Notes: generated by a model not told the origin, from the sequence alone. Counted from the stretch's first letter, positions 35,412-45,826 are shown. The stretch is DNA of 64,000 nt from Geodermatophilus sp. YIM 151500 (GCF_025716945.1 NZ_JAOVZT010000008.1:1-64000), one strand, 5' to 3'. Numbers and translations are program-made.

Positions 35412-37069
35412 GGGGCCGCGCTCTGTTCCTGGCGGGGGCCACCGCTGCGCTGGCCGTGCTCCCCTCCGGCACGGCGAGCGCGCACCCGCTGGGGAGCTTC
35501 ACCGTGAACACCGCCGACCACCTGGTGTTCACGCCCGATGCCGTGCTGCTCACCGCGGTCGTCGACCGCGCGGAGATCCCCACCGCGCAGGCGCTGCGGA
35601 GGATCGGGCCCGACAGCGCACCGTCCGGAGGCCGGCTGGCGGCGGCCGCGTCCGACGACTGCGCCGAGCTGGCCGGCGACGTGGTGATCGCCGTCGACGG
35701 CGATCCGGCCCGATGGGCCGTCGGCTCGACGGCCGTGGACGTGCTGCCGGGGGAGGCGGGCCTGCCCACCCTGCGGACGACCTGCGAGTTGCGTGCCAGG
35801 GTCGACCTGGGCCGACCGGCGACGGTGGTCTACCGCCACGAATCGGGGGGTGGGCCGCCGGGGTGGCGGGAGATCACCGCGGACGGCGAGGGCGTGCGGC
35901 TGCTGGACAGCCCCGTGCCGGTGCGCAGCCCGAGCGATGGCCTGCGCGCCTATCCGGAGGACCTGCTCGCCTCGCCGGTCGACGTGCGCTCCTTCACGGT
36001 GGCCGTCGAGCCGGGCGAGCACACCGGTGCCGGGGCCGCGGTGGGCGGGGCCGGTGACCCGTTCGGAGCCGCGCTCGCCGCCCTCGACCGCCGACTGTTC
36101 GACCTGGTGGGCGGCGGGATCACCCCGCTGGTCGGCGGGCTGGCGCTGCTGCTCGCCGTCCTGCTCGGCTGCGGACACGCCCTGCTGCCCGGCCACGGCA
36201 AGACGGTGATGGCCGCCTACCTCACCGGCCGCCACGGCCGTCCGCGGGACGCGGTCACGGTGGGCGCGACGGTCACCGTGACGCACACCTCCGGGGTGCT
36301 GGTCCTCGGCGTGGCGGTGTTCCTGTCGAGCACGCTGGCCGGCGACCAGGTGCTGCGCTGGCTGGGTGTGTCCAGCGGCCTGCTCGTCGCCCTCATCGGT
36401 GCGCTGCTCCTCCGCCGGGCGCTGCGGGACCGGCGGGCGGAGCCGGTCGAGCCATCCCTCACGGGCGGACCGGCCGCGCCCGTCGCGGGGCTGGTGGCTC
36501 GGGCCGGTGTCCCGGCCACGGCGGGCCTGGCAGTGTCCACCTCGGCGGTGCACCGGCACACAACCCCGTACTCGCGCGAACTCGACCACGGTCACGCGCA
36601 CAGCCACGGCCACGTGCGCTCGCGCGACCACCACCACCCGCCCGCCCGCGTCCAGGACGGGCACCACCAGGCCCACGGACCGCGGGCTTGGTCGTGGGGT
36701 GTGCACCGGCACGGGCCGGGCGGGCACGCGCACGGCCCAGGCCGCGGCGGGCTGATCGGCATGGGCGTCGCCGGGGGGCTGGTGCCCAGCCCGTCGGCGC
36801 TCGTCGTGCTGCTCGCCTCGATCGGCCTCGGGCGCAGCGCCTTCGGTGTGCTGCTCGTCGTCGCCTACGGGCTGGGCATGGCCGCGACGCTGACCGCCGT
36901 CGGGCTTGCCCTCGTCACGCTGCGGGACCGGCTCGACCGCCGGCTGACCGCGCTCGGCGCGCACCCGCTGCTCCGCGTCGTCGCCCGGACGGCGCCGGTC
37001 GCCACCGCGGCGCTGGTGCTGCTCGTCGGCCTGGCGCTGGCCGGGCGGGGAGTCCTGTTCGGCGCCTGA
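35408..37069 (+). CDS. Nickel/cobalt transporter family protein with His-rich loop
   Basis: Integral membrane protein of 553 residues. A signal peptide ends before HPLGSFTVN, followed by an extracytoplasmic domain of about 200 residues. The transport part starts near 235 with the HoxN/RcnA-like motifs GCGHALLPGHGKTVMAAYL and TVTHTSGVLVLG. Between the helices, about residues 377-450, a loop carries over 20 histidines (HGHAHSHGH, DHHHPP, HGPGGHAHGPG), a typical Ni/Co-binding region. It may import or export Ni/Co; direction cannot be told. GTG at 35408 overlaps the TPR stop (GTGA). Confidence 0.85.
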   Translation: MRGRALFLAGATAALAVLPSGTASAHPLGSFTVNTADHLVFTPDAVLLTAVVDRAEIPTAQALRRIGPDSAPSGGRLAAAASDDCAELAGDVVIAVDGDPARWAVGSTAVDVLPGEAGLPTLRTTCELRARVDLGRPATVVYRHESGGGPPGWREITADGEGVRLLDSPVPVRSPSDGLRAYPEDLLASPVDVRSFTVAVEPGEHTGAGAAVGGAGDPFGAALAALDRRLFDLVGGGITPLVGGLALLLAVLLGCGHALLPGHGKTVMAAYLTGRHGRPRDAVTVGATVTVTHTSGVLVLGVAVFLSSTLAGDQVLRWLGVSSGLLVALIGALLLRRALRDRRAEPVEPSLTGGPAAPVAGLVARAGVPATAGLAVSTSAVHRHTTPYSRELDHGHAHSHGHVRSRDHHHPPARVQDGHHQAHGPRAWSWGVHRHGPGGHAHGPGRGGLIGMGVAGGLVPSPSALVVLLASIGLGRSAFGVLLVVAYGLGMAATLTAVGLALVTLRDRLDRRLTALGAHPLLRVVARTAPVATAALVLLVGLALAGRGVLFGA

Positions 37070-37094
37070 CAGCGCGGGGTCGGTCGTCGCCGGT

Positions 37095-37133
37095 GTGCGC
37101 GCGACACGGGCGGACACCCGGGGTCGCGCGCAC
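37095..37133. terminator. Bidirectional terminator hairpin
   Basis: GTGCGCGCGAC (37095-37105) pairs perfectly with GTCGCGCGCAC (37123-37133). It lies between the convergent Ni/Co transporter and acyl-CoA synthetase genes. Confidence 0.7.
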
Positions 37134-37145
37134 GCGGACGACGAA

Positions 37146-38783
<1,638 letters not shown>

Positions 38784-38872
38784 GGCCGCATCGTGCCAGT
38801 GACCCGGCTCACCTTCCACCCGCTCGCCGGGCCCCGCCCGGGGCCGGCCGCCACCGAGGAGGACCGCGCGCC

Positions 38873-39742
38873 GTGACCAGCCGCTACCGCAGCGACGCGG
38901 GGCGCGCGGCCGTGCGGGCGTGGTGCGAGCGGCGGCTCGACGCGTGGACGACACCGCACGAGCGCTCGGAGATCGAGACCTCCGCCGGCCGCACGCACCT
39001 GGTGTCCGCGGGCGGCGGCGAGGCCACGGTGCTGTACCTGCCGGGCACGAACATGAACGCGGCGACCAGCCTGGCGCTGGCGGCCGCGCTGGCCGCCGAC
39101 GTCCGCGTGGTCGTCGCCGACCTGCCCGGACAACCCGGGGCGAGCACCGGGGAGCTCCCGGGCGGCGACCGGCTGCGGGCCTGGGGCGGCTGGGCCGGGG
39201 AGGTGGTCGGGGCCGTCTCGGCCGGCGCGCCCGGGCGGCTGGTCCTGGTCGGCCACTCGCTGGGCGGGGCGGTGGCGCTCGCCGCGCCGACCGTGGGCAT
39301 CGCCGGGCTCGTGCTGGTCGATCCGGCCGGGCTGGTGCGGCTGCGGGTTCCGGCGACCGTTCTCCGCGCGACCGTGCCCTGGCTGCTGCGGCCGACGCCC
39401 GAGCGGTCCGGTGCCCTCCTGGCCCGGATGGTCGCCCCCGGGCGACCCGTCGACCCGGCGCTCGCCGGGTGGATGACCGTCGTCGCCCGGCACACGCGGC
39501 CCACGACTGCGCCGGGACCGCTCCCCCGGGCGGTGACCGGCCGGTGGTCGGGCGTCCCGCGCGCGGTGCTCACGGGGGAGTTCGACCGTTTCCTGCCACC
39601 GGATCTGCTCCGGCCCGCCGTCCGGCAGCGCCTGGGCACCGACCTGGTCGAGCTCGCCGGTGCCGGGCACCTGTCGGTCGACGAGGACCCCGCCGGGGTC
39701 GCCGCGGCGGTCGCCGCCGTCGTCCGGGCGTCGGCGTCCTGA
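38873..39742 (+). CDS. Alpha/beta hydrolase
   Basis: Serine hydrolase-fold protein of 289 residues. Oxyanion region YLPGTNMNAA, nucleophile elbow VGHSLGG, acid in TGEFDRFLP and catalytic histidine in GAGHLSVDEDP are all present. Substrate is unknown; esterases and non-haem peroxidases share this pattern. GTG at 38873 is 90 bp from the divergent acyl-CoA synthetase start, so both promoters share a short region. Confidence 0.85.
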   Translation: MTSRYRSDAGRAAVRAWCERRLDAWTTPHERSEIETSAGRTHLVSAGGGEATVLYLPGTNMNAATSLALAAALAADVRVVVADLPGQPGASTGELPGGDRLRAWGGWAGEVVGAVSAGAPGRLVLVGHSLGGAVALAAPTVGIAGLVLVDPAGLVRLRVPATVLRATVPWLLRPTPERSGALLARMVAPGRPVDPALAGWMTVVARHTRPTTAPGPLPRAVTGRWSGVPRAVLTGEFDRFLPPDLLRPAVRQRLGTDLVELAGAGHLSVDEDPAGVAAAVAAVVRASAS

Positions 39743-39755
39743 CCTCCGGCGCGGG

Positions 39756-40961
39756 TCAGGGCGCGAGGACGACGGGCAGCGAGGCCAGGCCGCGGATGAC
39801 GAACTCCGGACGGCGCACCGGCTCCCCGCCGAGCTCGAGCGCCGACGTCCGGTCGAGCAGCGCGCCGAAGGCGGCCTGCAGCTCCACGCGGGCCAGCGGC
39901 GCCCCGATGCAGAAGTGCACCCCGGCGCCGAAGGAGACGTGCGGGTTGTCCGCCCGGCCGACGTCGAGCGACGCCGGGTCGGTGAAGACGGCGGGGTCGT
40001 GGTTGGCGGCGCCGAGCAGCGCGGCGATCTTCTGCCCCCGCTCGACGGTGATCCCGCCGATCGCGACGACCTCGGTGGCGGTGCGCTCGAACAGCTGCAA
40101 CGGGGAGTCGATCCGCATCAGCTCCTCGACCGCCGCCGGCAGCAGCGCCCGGTCGGCGCGCAGCCGGGCCAGCTGGTCGGGGTGCCGCAGCAGCGCCAGC
40201 GTGCCGTTGGCGGTGACGTTCACGGTGGCCTCGTGGCCGGCGTTGAGCAGCAGGATGCAGGTGGTGACCAGCTCGTCCTCGGTCAGCCGGTCGCCCTCGG
40301 CGTCGCGGACCGCCACCAGGGAGCTCACCAGGTCGTCCCCGGGGTGCCGGCGCCGGTCGGCGGCCAGCGCGCGCAGGTAGCCGACGAATTCGTCGGCCGC
40401 GCGCTCGGCGGCCGTCTCCCGCTCGGAGGTGCGCTGGTACTCGTACATCTTCACGATCGCGTTCGACCACGGGCGCAGCAGCGGCCGGTCGGCCTCCGGC
40501 ACGCCCAGCAGCTCGGCGATCACCGCGACGGGCAGCTGCTCGGCCAGGCCGGGCAGCAGGTCGACCGGCTCGGTGCCGGCGGACCGCTCGACCAGTTCGT
40601 CGACCAGCCGGCCGGCCAGCCCGGCGACCCACGGCCGCAGCCGCTCCACGTGCCCGCGGGCGAAGGCGGCGCTGACCAGTCGTCGCAGCCGCGTGTGCGA
40701 GGGCGGCTCCATCTCCAGCAGCGCATTCCGGTGGATCAGGTTGAACGCGGCGAACCGGTCGGCGGGGGAGCGGTCGACCCAGATGCGCCCCAACCGACGG
40801 TCGCGCAGCACCGCGTTCGCCTCCGCGTGCGTGAAGGCCAGCCACAGTCGCAGGCCCTCGTGCCACTGCACCGGCGCGGCCGCCCGCGCCCGCGCGAAGG
40901 CCGGGTACGGATCGGCGACCACCGTCGGGTCGGCGAGGTCGAGCGGGACGGGACCGGTCAC
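39756..40961 (-). CDS. Cytochrome P450
   Basis: Soluble bacterial P450 of 401 residues. The haem-thiolate loop FGAGVHFCIGAPLAR places the ligand at C351, the I helix carries LLNAGHEATVN, and the ExxR motif is EELMR. The I-helix AGHE-T pattern matches the oxygen-activating site. No ferredoxin or reductase gene is adjacent. Substrate is unknown. GTG 40961 is the start, with only a weak ribosome site. Confidence 0.93.
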   Translation of the reverse strand: MTGPVPLDLADPTVVADPYPAFARARAAAPVQWHEGLRLWLAFTHAEANAVLRDRRLGRIWVDRSPADRFAAFNLIHRNALLEMEPPSHTRLRRLVSAAFARGHVERLRPWVAGLAGRLVDELVERSAGTEPVDLLPGLAEQLPVAVIAELLGVPEADRPLLRPWSNAIVKMYEYQRTSERETAAERAADEFVGYLRALAADRRRHPGDDLVSSLVAVRDAEGDRLTEDELVTTCILLLNAGHEATVNVTANGTLALLRHPDQLARLRADRALLPAAVEELMRIDSPLQLFERTATEVVAIGGITVERGQKIAALLGAANHDPAVFTDPASLDVGRADNPHVSFGAGVHFCIGAPLARVELQAAFGALLDRTSALELGGEPVRRPEFVIRGLASLPVVLAP

Positions 40962-41031
40962 CCGGCAGAGGGTAGGAGGACGCCCGGCGATCTCGGGCTC
41001 GTGTGCCGCGGGTCACGGATCGGCAACAGGT

Positions 41032-41072
41032 TGCCCGCGATCTTGCCGGGCGTGACCGCGGGCACAGACACT
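41032..41072 (+). promoter_or_regulatory. Possible operator and promoter of the sugar ABC operon
   Basis: TGCCCGCG (41032-41039) and CGCGGGCA (41057-41064) form an 8-bp inverted repeat that brackets TTGCCG (41043-41048). GACACT follows 18 nt later at 41067-41072, about 47 nt upstream of the binding-protein start. This could be a promoter with an overlapping repressor site, but no regulator gene is adjacent. Confidence 0.4.
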
Positions 41073-41118
41073 ACGCGACGGTCTTCCGGCAACTTCGACG
41101 AAACGGCAGGGCTACATC

Positions 41119-42210
41119 GTGCGACGGCGGCTCCTCACCACGGCGGTTTCCGCCTCTGTGCTCTTCACCATGGCCGCCTGCGGTGGCGGTGGCGGTGGCG
41201 ACACCGGAGGCGGCGGGGGTGGTGGCGGCGGCGAGGCCGCCGGCAAGGTCGGCGTGATCCTGCCCGACACCGAGTCGTCCGTGCGGTGGGAGTCCGCCGA
41301 CCGCCCGCTGCTCGAGGCGGCCTTCGAGGAGGCCGGCGTCGAGTACGACATCCAGAACGCCGAGGGTGACGCGCAGCGGATGGCGACCATCGCCGAGCAG
41401 ATGATCACCGGTGGGGTGACCGTCCTGGCGATCGTCAACCTCGACTCCGCCTCCGGCGCCCAGATCCAGCAGCAGGCCGCCCAGCAGGGCGTGCAGACGA
41501 TCGACTACGACCGGCTGACCCTGGGCGGCCAGGCGGAGTACTACGTGTCCTTCGACAACACCCAGGTCGGGCGGTTGCAGGGCGAGGGGCTGGCCCAGTG
41601 CCTCGGCGAGCAGCCGGCCAACATCGCCTTCCTCAACGGCTCGCCGGACGACAACAACGCCACGCTGTTCTCCGAGGGCGCCCACGAGGTGCTCGACGCG
41701 ATGACCCAGTACACGCAGGTCGCCGAGCAGGCGGTCCCCGGCTGGGACAACCAGCAGGCGGCCACCATCTTCGAGCAGATGTACACCCAGAACGACGGCA
41801 ACATCCAGGGCGTCCTCGCGGCGAACGACGGGCTGGCCAACGCCGTCATCTCCGTCCTGGCGCGCAACAACGTCGCCGGCCAGGTGCCGGTGACCGGGCA
41901 GGACGCCACGGTCGAGGGCCTGCAGAACATCCTCGCCGGCAGCCAGTGCATGACCGTGTACAAGCCGATCGCCGAGGAGGCCAACGCTCTCGCCGAGCTG
42001 GCCATCGCGCTGATCAACGGCGAGGAGGGCGAGACCAACGGGGAGGCCGAGGACCCGGAGGGCGGTCGCTCCGTCCCGGCTGTCCTGCTCGACCCGGTGT
42101 CGGTCACCCGTGACAACGTCAAGGAGGTCGTCGACGACGGGTTCGTCACCGCCGCCGACCTCTGCACCGGCGAGTTCGCCGCGGCCTGCACCGAGCTCGG
42201 CATCCAGTGA
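41119..42210 (+). CDS. Sugar ABC transporter substrate-binding lipoprotein, XylF-like
   Basis: Lipoprotein of 363 residues. The signal peptide ends in the lipobox FTMAAC, followed by a glycine-rich linker. The periplasmic-binding-protein fold follows, with KVGVILPDTESSVRWE, IQQQAAQQGVQTIDYDRL, FDNTQVGRLQG and GVLAANDGLANAVISVL. These match the pentose-binding XylF/ChvE group, so xylose or a related monosaccharide is the likely ligand. GTG 41119 follows GGCAGGG. A strong hairpin lies after the stop, before the ATPase gene, which would favour higher expression of this protein. Confidence 0.88.
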   Translation: MRRRLLTTAVSASVLFTMAACGGGGGGDTGGGGGGGGGEAAGKVGVILPDTESSVRWESADRPLLEAAFEEAGVEYDIQNAEGDAQRMATIAEQMITGGVTVLAIVNLDSASGAQIQQQAAQQGVQTIDYDRLTLGGQAEYYVSFDNTQVGRLQGEGLAQCLGEQPANIAFLNGSPDDNNATLFSEGAHEVLDAMTQYTQVAEQAVPGWDNQQAATIFEQMYTQNDGNIQGVLAANDGLANAVISVLARNNVAGQVPVTGQDATVEGLQNILAGSQCMTVYKPIAEEANALAELAIALINGEEGETNGEAEDPEGGRSVPAVLLDPVSVTRDNVKEVVDDGFVTAADLCTGEFAAACTELGIQ

Positions 42211-42216
42211 CCCGGT

Positions 42217-42248
42217 CCGCCGGGGCGCCCTGCGGGGCGCCCCGGCGG
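42217..42248 (+). terminator. Intra-operon hairpin after the binding-protein gene
   Basis: CCGCCGGGGCGCCC (42217-42230) pairs perfectly with GGGCGCCCCGGCGG (42235-42248) across a 4-nt loop. It lies 6 nt after the binding-protein stop and 180 nt before the ATPase start. Partial termination or 3'-end stabilisation would raise the ratio of binding protein to transporter. Confidence 0.75.
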
Positions 42249-42309
42249 TGCCGCTCGTCCGCCGGGCACCGCGCGAGACCTCGCCACGGGAGCCCGGGCG
42301 GCGCATCAT

Positions 42310-42372
42310 CCAACGGCACCGTCCAACGGCGCCGTCCGACGGTTGTCGTCGGCCCCGTCCGACGGGGCCGGC
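42310..42372. repeat. Degenerate 13-bp tandem repeat
   Basis: Units ccaacggcaccgt and ccaacggcgccgt are adjacent (42310-42335), followed by diverged ccgacgg-containing copies to about 42372. The repeat lies between the operon hairpin and the ATPase gene; no function is evident. Confidence 0.5.
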
Positions 42373-42430
42373 GTCCCACGGCCCCGTCACCGCTCCGGCC
42401 CACCCGAGTCGGCCCCCAGGAAGGAGGGAC

Positions 42431-43246
42431 ATGTCCGCTCCGACCGCATCCGCCGACGACGGCACGTCCACCACGACGCCCACCCTCGAGCTGCGCGACG
42501 TCAACAAGAGCTTCGGGGCCGTCCAGGTCCTGCACGGCGTCAGCATGAAGGTCTACCCGGGCCAGGTCACCGCTCTCGTCGGTGACAACGGTGCCGGGAA
42601 GAGCACGCTGATCAAGTCCATCGCCGGCATCCACGCGATCGACGCCGGTGAGTTCCTCTTCGAGGGGCGGCCGGTCACCGTCGCCGGTCCCCGGGAGGCG
42701 GCCGCGCTCGGCATCGAGGTCGTCTACCAGGACCTCGCCCTGTGCGACAACCTCGACGTCGTCCAGAACATGTTCCTCGGCCGCGAGCGCAGGAACGGCA
42801 TCCTGCTCGACGAGGCGTCGATGGAGCAGGCGGCCCGGGACACGCTGACCAAGCTCTCCGTGCGCACGCTCAAGTCCGTGCGCCAGCTGGTGTCGAGCCT
42901 CTCCGGTGGCCAGCGGCAGACCGTGGCCATCGCCAAGGCGGTGCTCTGGGAGTCCAAGCTCGTCATCCTCGACGAGCCGACCGCCGCGCTCGGCGTGGCG
43001 CAGACCCGACAGGTCCTCGACCTCGTCCGCCGGCTGGCCGACACCGGTCACGCGGTCGTCTTCATCTCCCACAACATGGTCGACGTCTTCGAGGTGGCCG
43101 ACCGCGTCGCGGCCCTCTACCTCGGCCGCATGGCCGCCGACGTCCCGATCTCGCAGGTCGACCGGAGCCAGGTGATCGAGCTGATCACCGCCGGACGGTC
43201 CGGCGAGCTGGGCCTGCAGTCCGCCGTCGCCGAAGTGGGGGCCTGA
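42431..43246 (+). CDS. Sugar ABC transporter ATP-binding protein, single NBD
   Basis: ATPase of 271 residues with one nucleotide-binding domain. Walker A GDNGAGKST, Q loop VVYQDLALC, signature SSLSGGQRQ, Walker B LVILDEPTAAL and H loop ISHNM are intact. Most CUT2 sugar transporters use a fused double-NBD protein, so this one is of the single-domain FrcA type and should act as a homodimer. ATG 42431 is preceded by AAGGAGGGAC. It sits 1 nt before the permease gene. Confidence 0.92.
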   Translation: MSAPTASADDGTSTTTPTLELRDVNKSFGAVQVLHGVSMKVYPGQVTALVGDNGAGKSTLIKSIAGIHAIDAGEFLFEGRPVTVAGPREAAALGIEVVYQDLALCDNLDVVQNMFLGRERRNGILLDEASMEQAARDTLTKLSVRTLKSVRQLVSSLSGGQRQTVAIAKAVLWESKLVILDEPTAALGVAQTRQVLDLVRRLADTGHAVVFISHNMVDVFEVADRVAALYLGRMAADVPISQVDRSQVIELITAGRSGELGLQSAVAEVGA

Positions 43247-43247
43247 G

Positions 43248-44540
43248 ATGTCGAGCAACACGGTCTCGACCACCACCAGCGACAAGGAACCGGGCGGGGC
43301 CCCGGCCGGCTTCGAGGGCGATCGCCGCGACGACACCTCCCTGGGCGGGATCGTCCGCGGGTACGTCGACCGGATCCGGGGCGGCGACCTGGGCGCGCTG
43401 CCGGCGGTGCTGGGCATCGTCGTCCTGGGCATCCTGTTCGCGGCGCTGCGGCCGGAGACCTTCCTGACGCCGCTGAACATCACCAACCTGCTGGTCCAGG
43501 CCGTGCCGATCACCATCCTGGCGATGGGCCTGGTCTTCGTCCTGCTGCTGGGCGAGATCGACCTCTCCGCCGGTGTGGTCAGCGGGGTGGCCGCCGCCGT
43601 CATGGCCCAGCTGCTCGCCGAGGCCGGGGCACCGTGGTACGTCGCCGTCCTCGCCGCGATCGTCACCGGTGCGGTGATCGGCCTGTTCACCGGGAGCCTG
43701 GTCGGCGTCATCGGGATCCCGTCGTTCGTGGTGACCCTGGCGCTGTTCCTGGGCTGGCAGGGCGTGACGCTGCGCCTGATCGGCCAGGGCGGCACGGTGC
43801 CGGTGCGGGACCCCGTGATCATCGGGGTCAGCAACCAGAACCTGCCGGTGGTCCTCGGTTGGGTGCTCGCCCTGGCCGTGGTCCTGGTCTACGCGGCGCT
43901 GCAGCTCAACCGCCTGCGCCGGCAGCGGTCGCGCGGCCTGGCGTCCGAGCCGACCGTCATCGTGGTCGGGCGGATCGTGATCATCGCCGCGGTGACCCTC
44001 GGGATCACCGCTCTGCTGAGCATCGACCGGGCGCTCTCGGCGGCGGTCGACCTCGCCGGCATCCCGTACGCGGTGCCTCTGGTGGTGGTGCTCCTCCTGG
44101 TGCTCACCTTCGTGCTCGGCCGCACCAGCTTCGGTCGGCACGTGTACGCCGTGGGCGGCAATGCCGAGGCCGCCCGCCGGGCCGGCATCAACGTCACCCG
44201 GATCCGGGTGTCGGTCTTCGTGATCGCCTCGACGCTGGCGGCCATCAGCGGCATCGCCGCCGCCTCCCGCCTGGGGTCGGTGACGCCCGGCTCCGGCGCG
44301 GGGAACACCCTGCTGTACGCGGTCGGTGCCGCCGTGATCGGCGGCACCAGCCTCTTCGGCGGCCGGGGCAGGGTGCGTGACGCCCTGCTGGGTGGCCTCG
44401 TCGTGGCGATCATCGCCAACGGGCTGGGCCTGCTGGGTGTCCAGGCGTACCTGAACTTCATCATCACCGGCGGCGTGCTGCTGCTGGCCGCCAGCGTCGA
44501 CGCGCTGGCCCGGCGCCGGGCGGCGGCCACCGGCCACTGA
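43248..44540 (+). CDS. Sugar ABC transporter permease, XylH/RbsC-like
   Basis: Membrane protein of 430 residues with about ten helices. GEIDLSAGVVSGVAAAVMAQLL, GIPSFVVTLALFLGWQG and YAVGGNAEAARRAGINVTR are hallmarks of the CUT2 family, and the last is the cytoplasmic coupling loop. The longer middle region (about 215-265) matches XylH-type permeases rather than the shorter RbsC. It pairs with the ATPase and lipoprotein upstream. Confidence 0.92.
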   Translation: MSSNTVSTTTSDKEPGGAPAGFEGDRRDDTSLGGIVRGYVDRIRGGDLGALPAVLGIVVLGILFAALRPETFLTPLNITNLLVQAVPITILAMGLVFVLLLGEIDLSAGVVSGVAAAVMAQLLAEAGAPWYVAVLAAIVTGAVIGLFTGSLVGVIGIPSFVVTLALFLGWQGVTLRLIGQGGTVPVRDPVIIGVSNQNLPVVLGWVLALAVVLVYAALQLNRLRRQRSRGLASEPTVIVVGRIVIIAAVTLGITALLSIDRALSAAVDLAGIPYAVPLVVVLLLVLTFVLGRTSFGRHVYAVGGNAEAARRAGINVTRIRVSVFVIASTLAAISGIAAASRLGSVTPGSGAGNTLLYAVGAAVIGGTSLFGGRGRVRDALLGGLVVAIIANGLGLLGVQAYLNFIITGGVLLLAASVDALARRRAAATGH

Positions 44541-44603
44541 CCCTCGGCCCGGCCGGCTCCGGGTCCGCTCCCCGCGGGCCCGGAGCCGACCCGGCAGCCG
44601 AGC

Positions 44604-44682
44604 TGCGGGCGGCCCGGCGACCGACCCGCGGGCCGGGGCCGGCCTGCGGGCCCGGCGACCGAGCCCCGGGCCGGGGCCGACC
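44604..44682. repeat. Imperfect ~40-bp tandem repeat
   Basis: Two units (44604-44644 and 44645-44682), each of the form tgcggg(cgg)cccggcgacc followed by gggccggggcc, lie between the permease and the DUF5926 gene. The sequence is almost pure G+C. No gene is supported in 44541-44722. Confidence 0.6.
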
Positions 44683-44722
44683 CGGCGGTGCCCGTTCCCG
44701 GCCGGCACCTACGCTCGTCGGC

Positions 44723-45679
44723 ATGGCCCGTTCCGCGACGACCCGCCGCCCGAACGCCCCGGCTGCCCCCGCCGGGAAGACCGCCGCCGCGGGAGCGGTC
44801 CACCCCAAGGCGCCGTGCCCGTGCGGCTCGGGCCGGCGGTACAAGCACTGCCACGGCTCCGGCTACGCGCCCCCGGTCACGCGGCCGTTCGAGGGGCTGC
44901 CGGGCGAGGCCGACTGGGTGGCCCTGCGCGAGCTGGTGCCGGCCGCCACGGCACCGTTGAAGACCGCCGACGGTCGCACGGCCACCCTGGCCAGCGTGCT
45001 GCCCGGCGGCGCGCCCGCCCTCGTCCGGGCCAACCGCGAGATCCTGCTCGGCGCCCAGCTGCAGACCTCCTCCGACGACGTCAGCCGCGACCTCGGGACC
45101 GCCCTGGCCGCCGCACTCGAGGCGCCCGCCGGTGCTCCGGTCGAGCCGGGCCCGATCGGCGGCGCCGGCTCGGCCGGCCCACGGCTGCAGGAGCTGCTCG
45201 ACCTCGACGCCCCGCTCGAGGTGACGGTGCACGACGACTTCAGCTTCTGGCTGGAGGGCACCGGCGCCGGCCCGGAGGCGCAGGCGATGCTGGAGCGGGC
45301 CAACGAGGCGGTCCTGCCGACCGTCCGGCTCGCCGGGCTGGGTGCGGCCTACTGGGTGCGCCCGGGCAGTGAGCGCGCCCACCTGCGCTGGGTGCGCCCG
45401 GAGCCGGAGGAGCAGCTGCTCGACGCGCTGGCCCGGCTGCGGGCGTCGGGGGAGATCCTGCTCGGCGAGGGCACGCGCTACGCCGGTGCCTTCCGGGCCC
45501 ACGGTCTCGTCGTCCCGGTGTGGGACCTGCCCGCTGACACCCCCGCCGGGGAGTGGACCGGCCCGGCGACGGAGTTCCAGACCCGGCTCGAGCAGGCGCT
45601 GGCGTCGTCCGAACCGTTGGACGCCGACCAGCGTCGCGCTCGCGCCGGCTTGCTCTCCCGCCAGATCACGCTGCGCTGA
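44723..45679 (+). CDS. DUF5926 family protein with N-terminal SEC-C motif
   Basis: Cytosolic protein of 318 residues. After a basic, alanine/proline-rich N terminus, a SEC-C zinc-binding motif lies at about 33-46 (CPCGSGRRYKHCHG), the same metal motif as at the SecA C terminus. The remaining DUF5926 region is conserved in Actinobacteria but has no assigned function. ATG 44723 has no clear ribosome site, so a leaderless mRNA is possible. It converges on arginine deiminase, with a repeat-rich spacer between. Confidence 0.85.
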   Translation: MARSATTRRPNAPAAPAGKTAAAGAVHPKAPCPCGSGRRYKHCHGSGYAPPVTRPFEGLPGEADWVALRELVPAATAPLKTADGRTATLASVLPGGAPALVRANREILLGAQLQTSSDDVSRDLGTALAAALEAPAGAPVEPGPIGGAGSAGPRLQELLDLDAPLEVTVHDDFSFWLEGTGAGPEAQAMLERANEAVLPTVRLAGLGAAYWVRPGSERAHLRWVRPEPEEQLLDALARLRASGEILLGEGTRYAGAFRAHGLVVPVWDLPADTPAGEWTGPATEFQTRLEQALASSEPLDADQRRARAGLLSRQITLR

Positions 45680-45702
45680 CCGGCCCCCGGCGGGTCCGGC
45701 CC

Positions 45703-45768
45703 GACGAGGGCATCGGACTCGACGAGGGCATAGAACTCGACGAGGCATAGAACTCGACGAGGCATTGG
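45703..45768. repeat. 18-bp tandem repeat, about 3.7 units
   Basis: Units gacgagggcatcggactc (45703-45720), gacgagggcatagaactc (45721-45738), gacgaggcatagaactc (45739-45755, one base short) and gacgaggcattgg (45756-45768) run head to tail without spacers. The last unit runs into the left arm of the inverted repeat at 45761. The sequence is noticeably less GC-rich than its surroundings. Confidence 0.85.
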
Positions 45769-45819
45769 AAGCTTTGCCGGCAGGACGGGCGCTGAGATGC
45801 AGGCAAAGCTTCCAATGCC
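45761..45819. repeat. 18-bp perfect inverted repeat with 23-nt loop
   Basis: The left arm ggcattggaagctttgcc (45761-45778) and right arm ggcaaagcttccaatgcc (45802-45819) are exact complements, separated by 23 nt. The arms are low in GC for this genome. The element lies between convergent DUF5926 and arginine deiminase genes, ending 8 nt from the deiminase stop. It could be a bidirectional terminator or a remnant of a miniature mobile element. Confidence 0.9.
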
Positions 45820-45826
45820 CTGGTCG

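Noticed and set aside
45703-45819. CRISPR array
   Set aside because: The repeats are adjacent without unique spacers, and there are no cas genes in the window.
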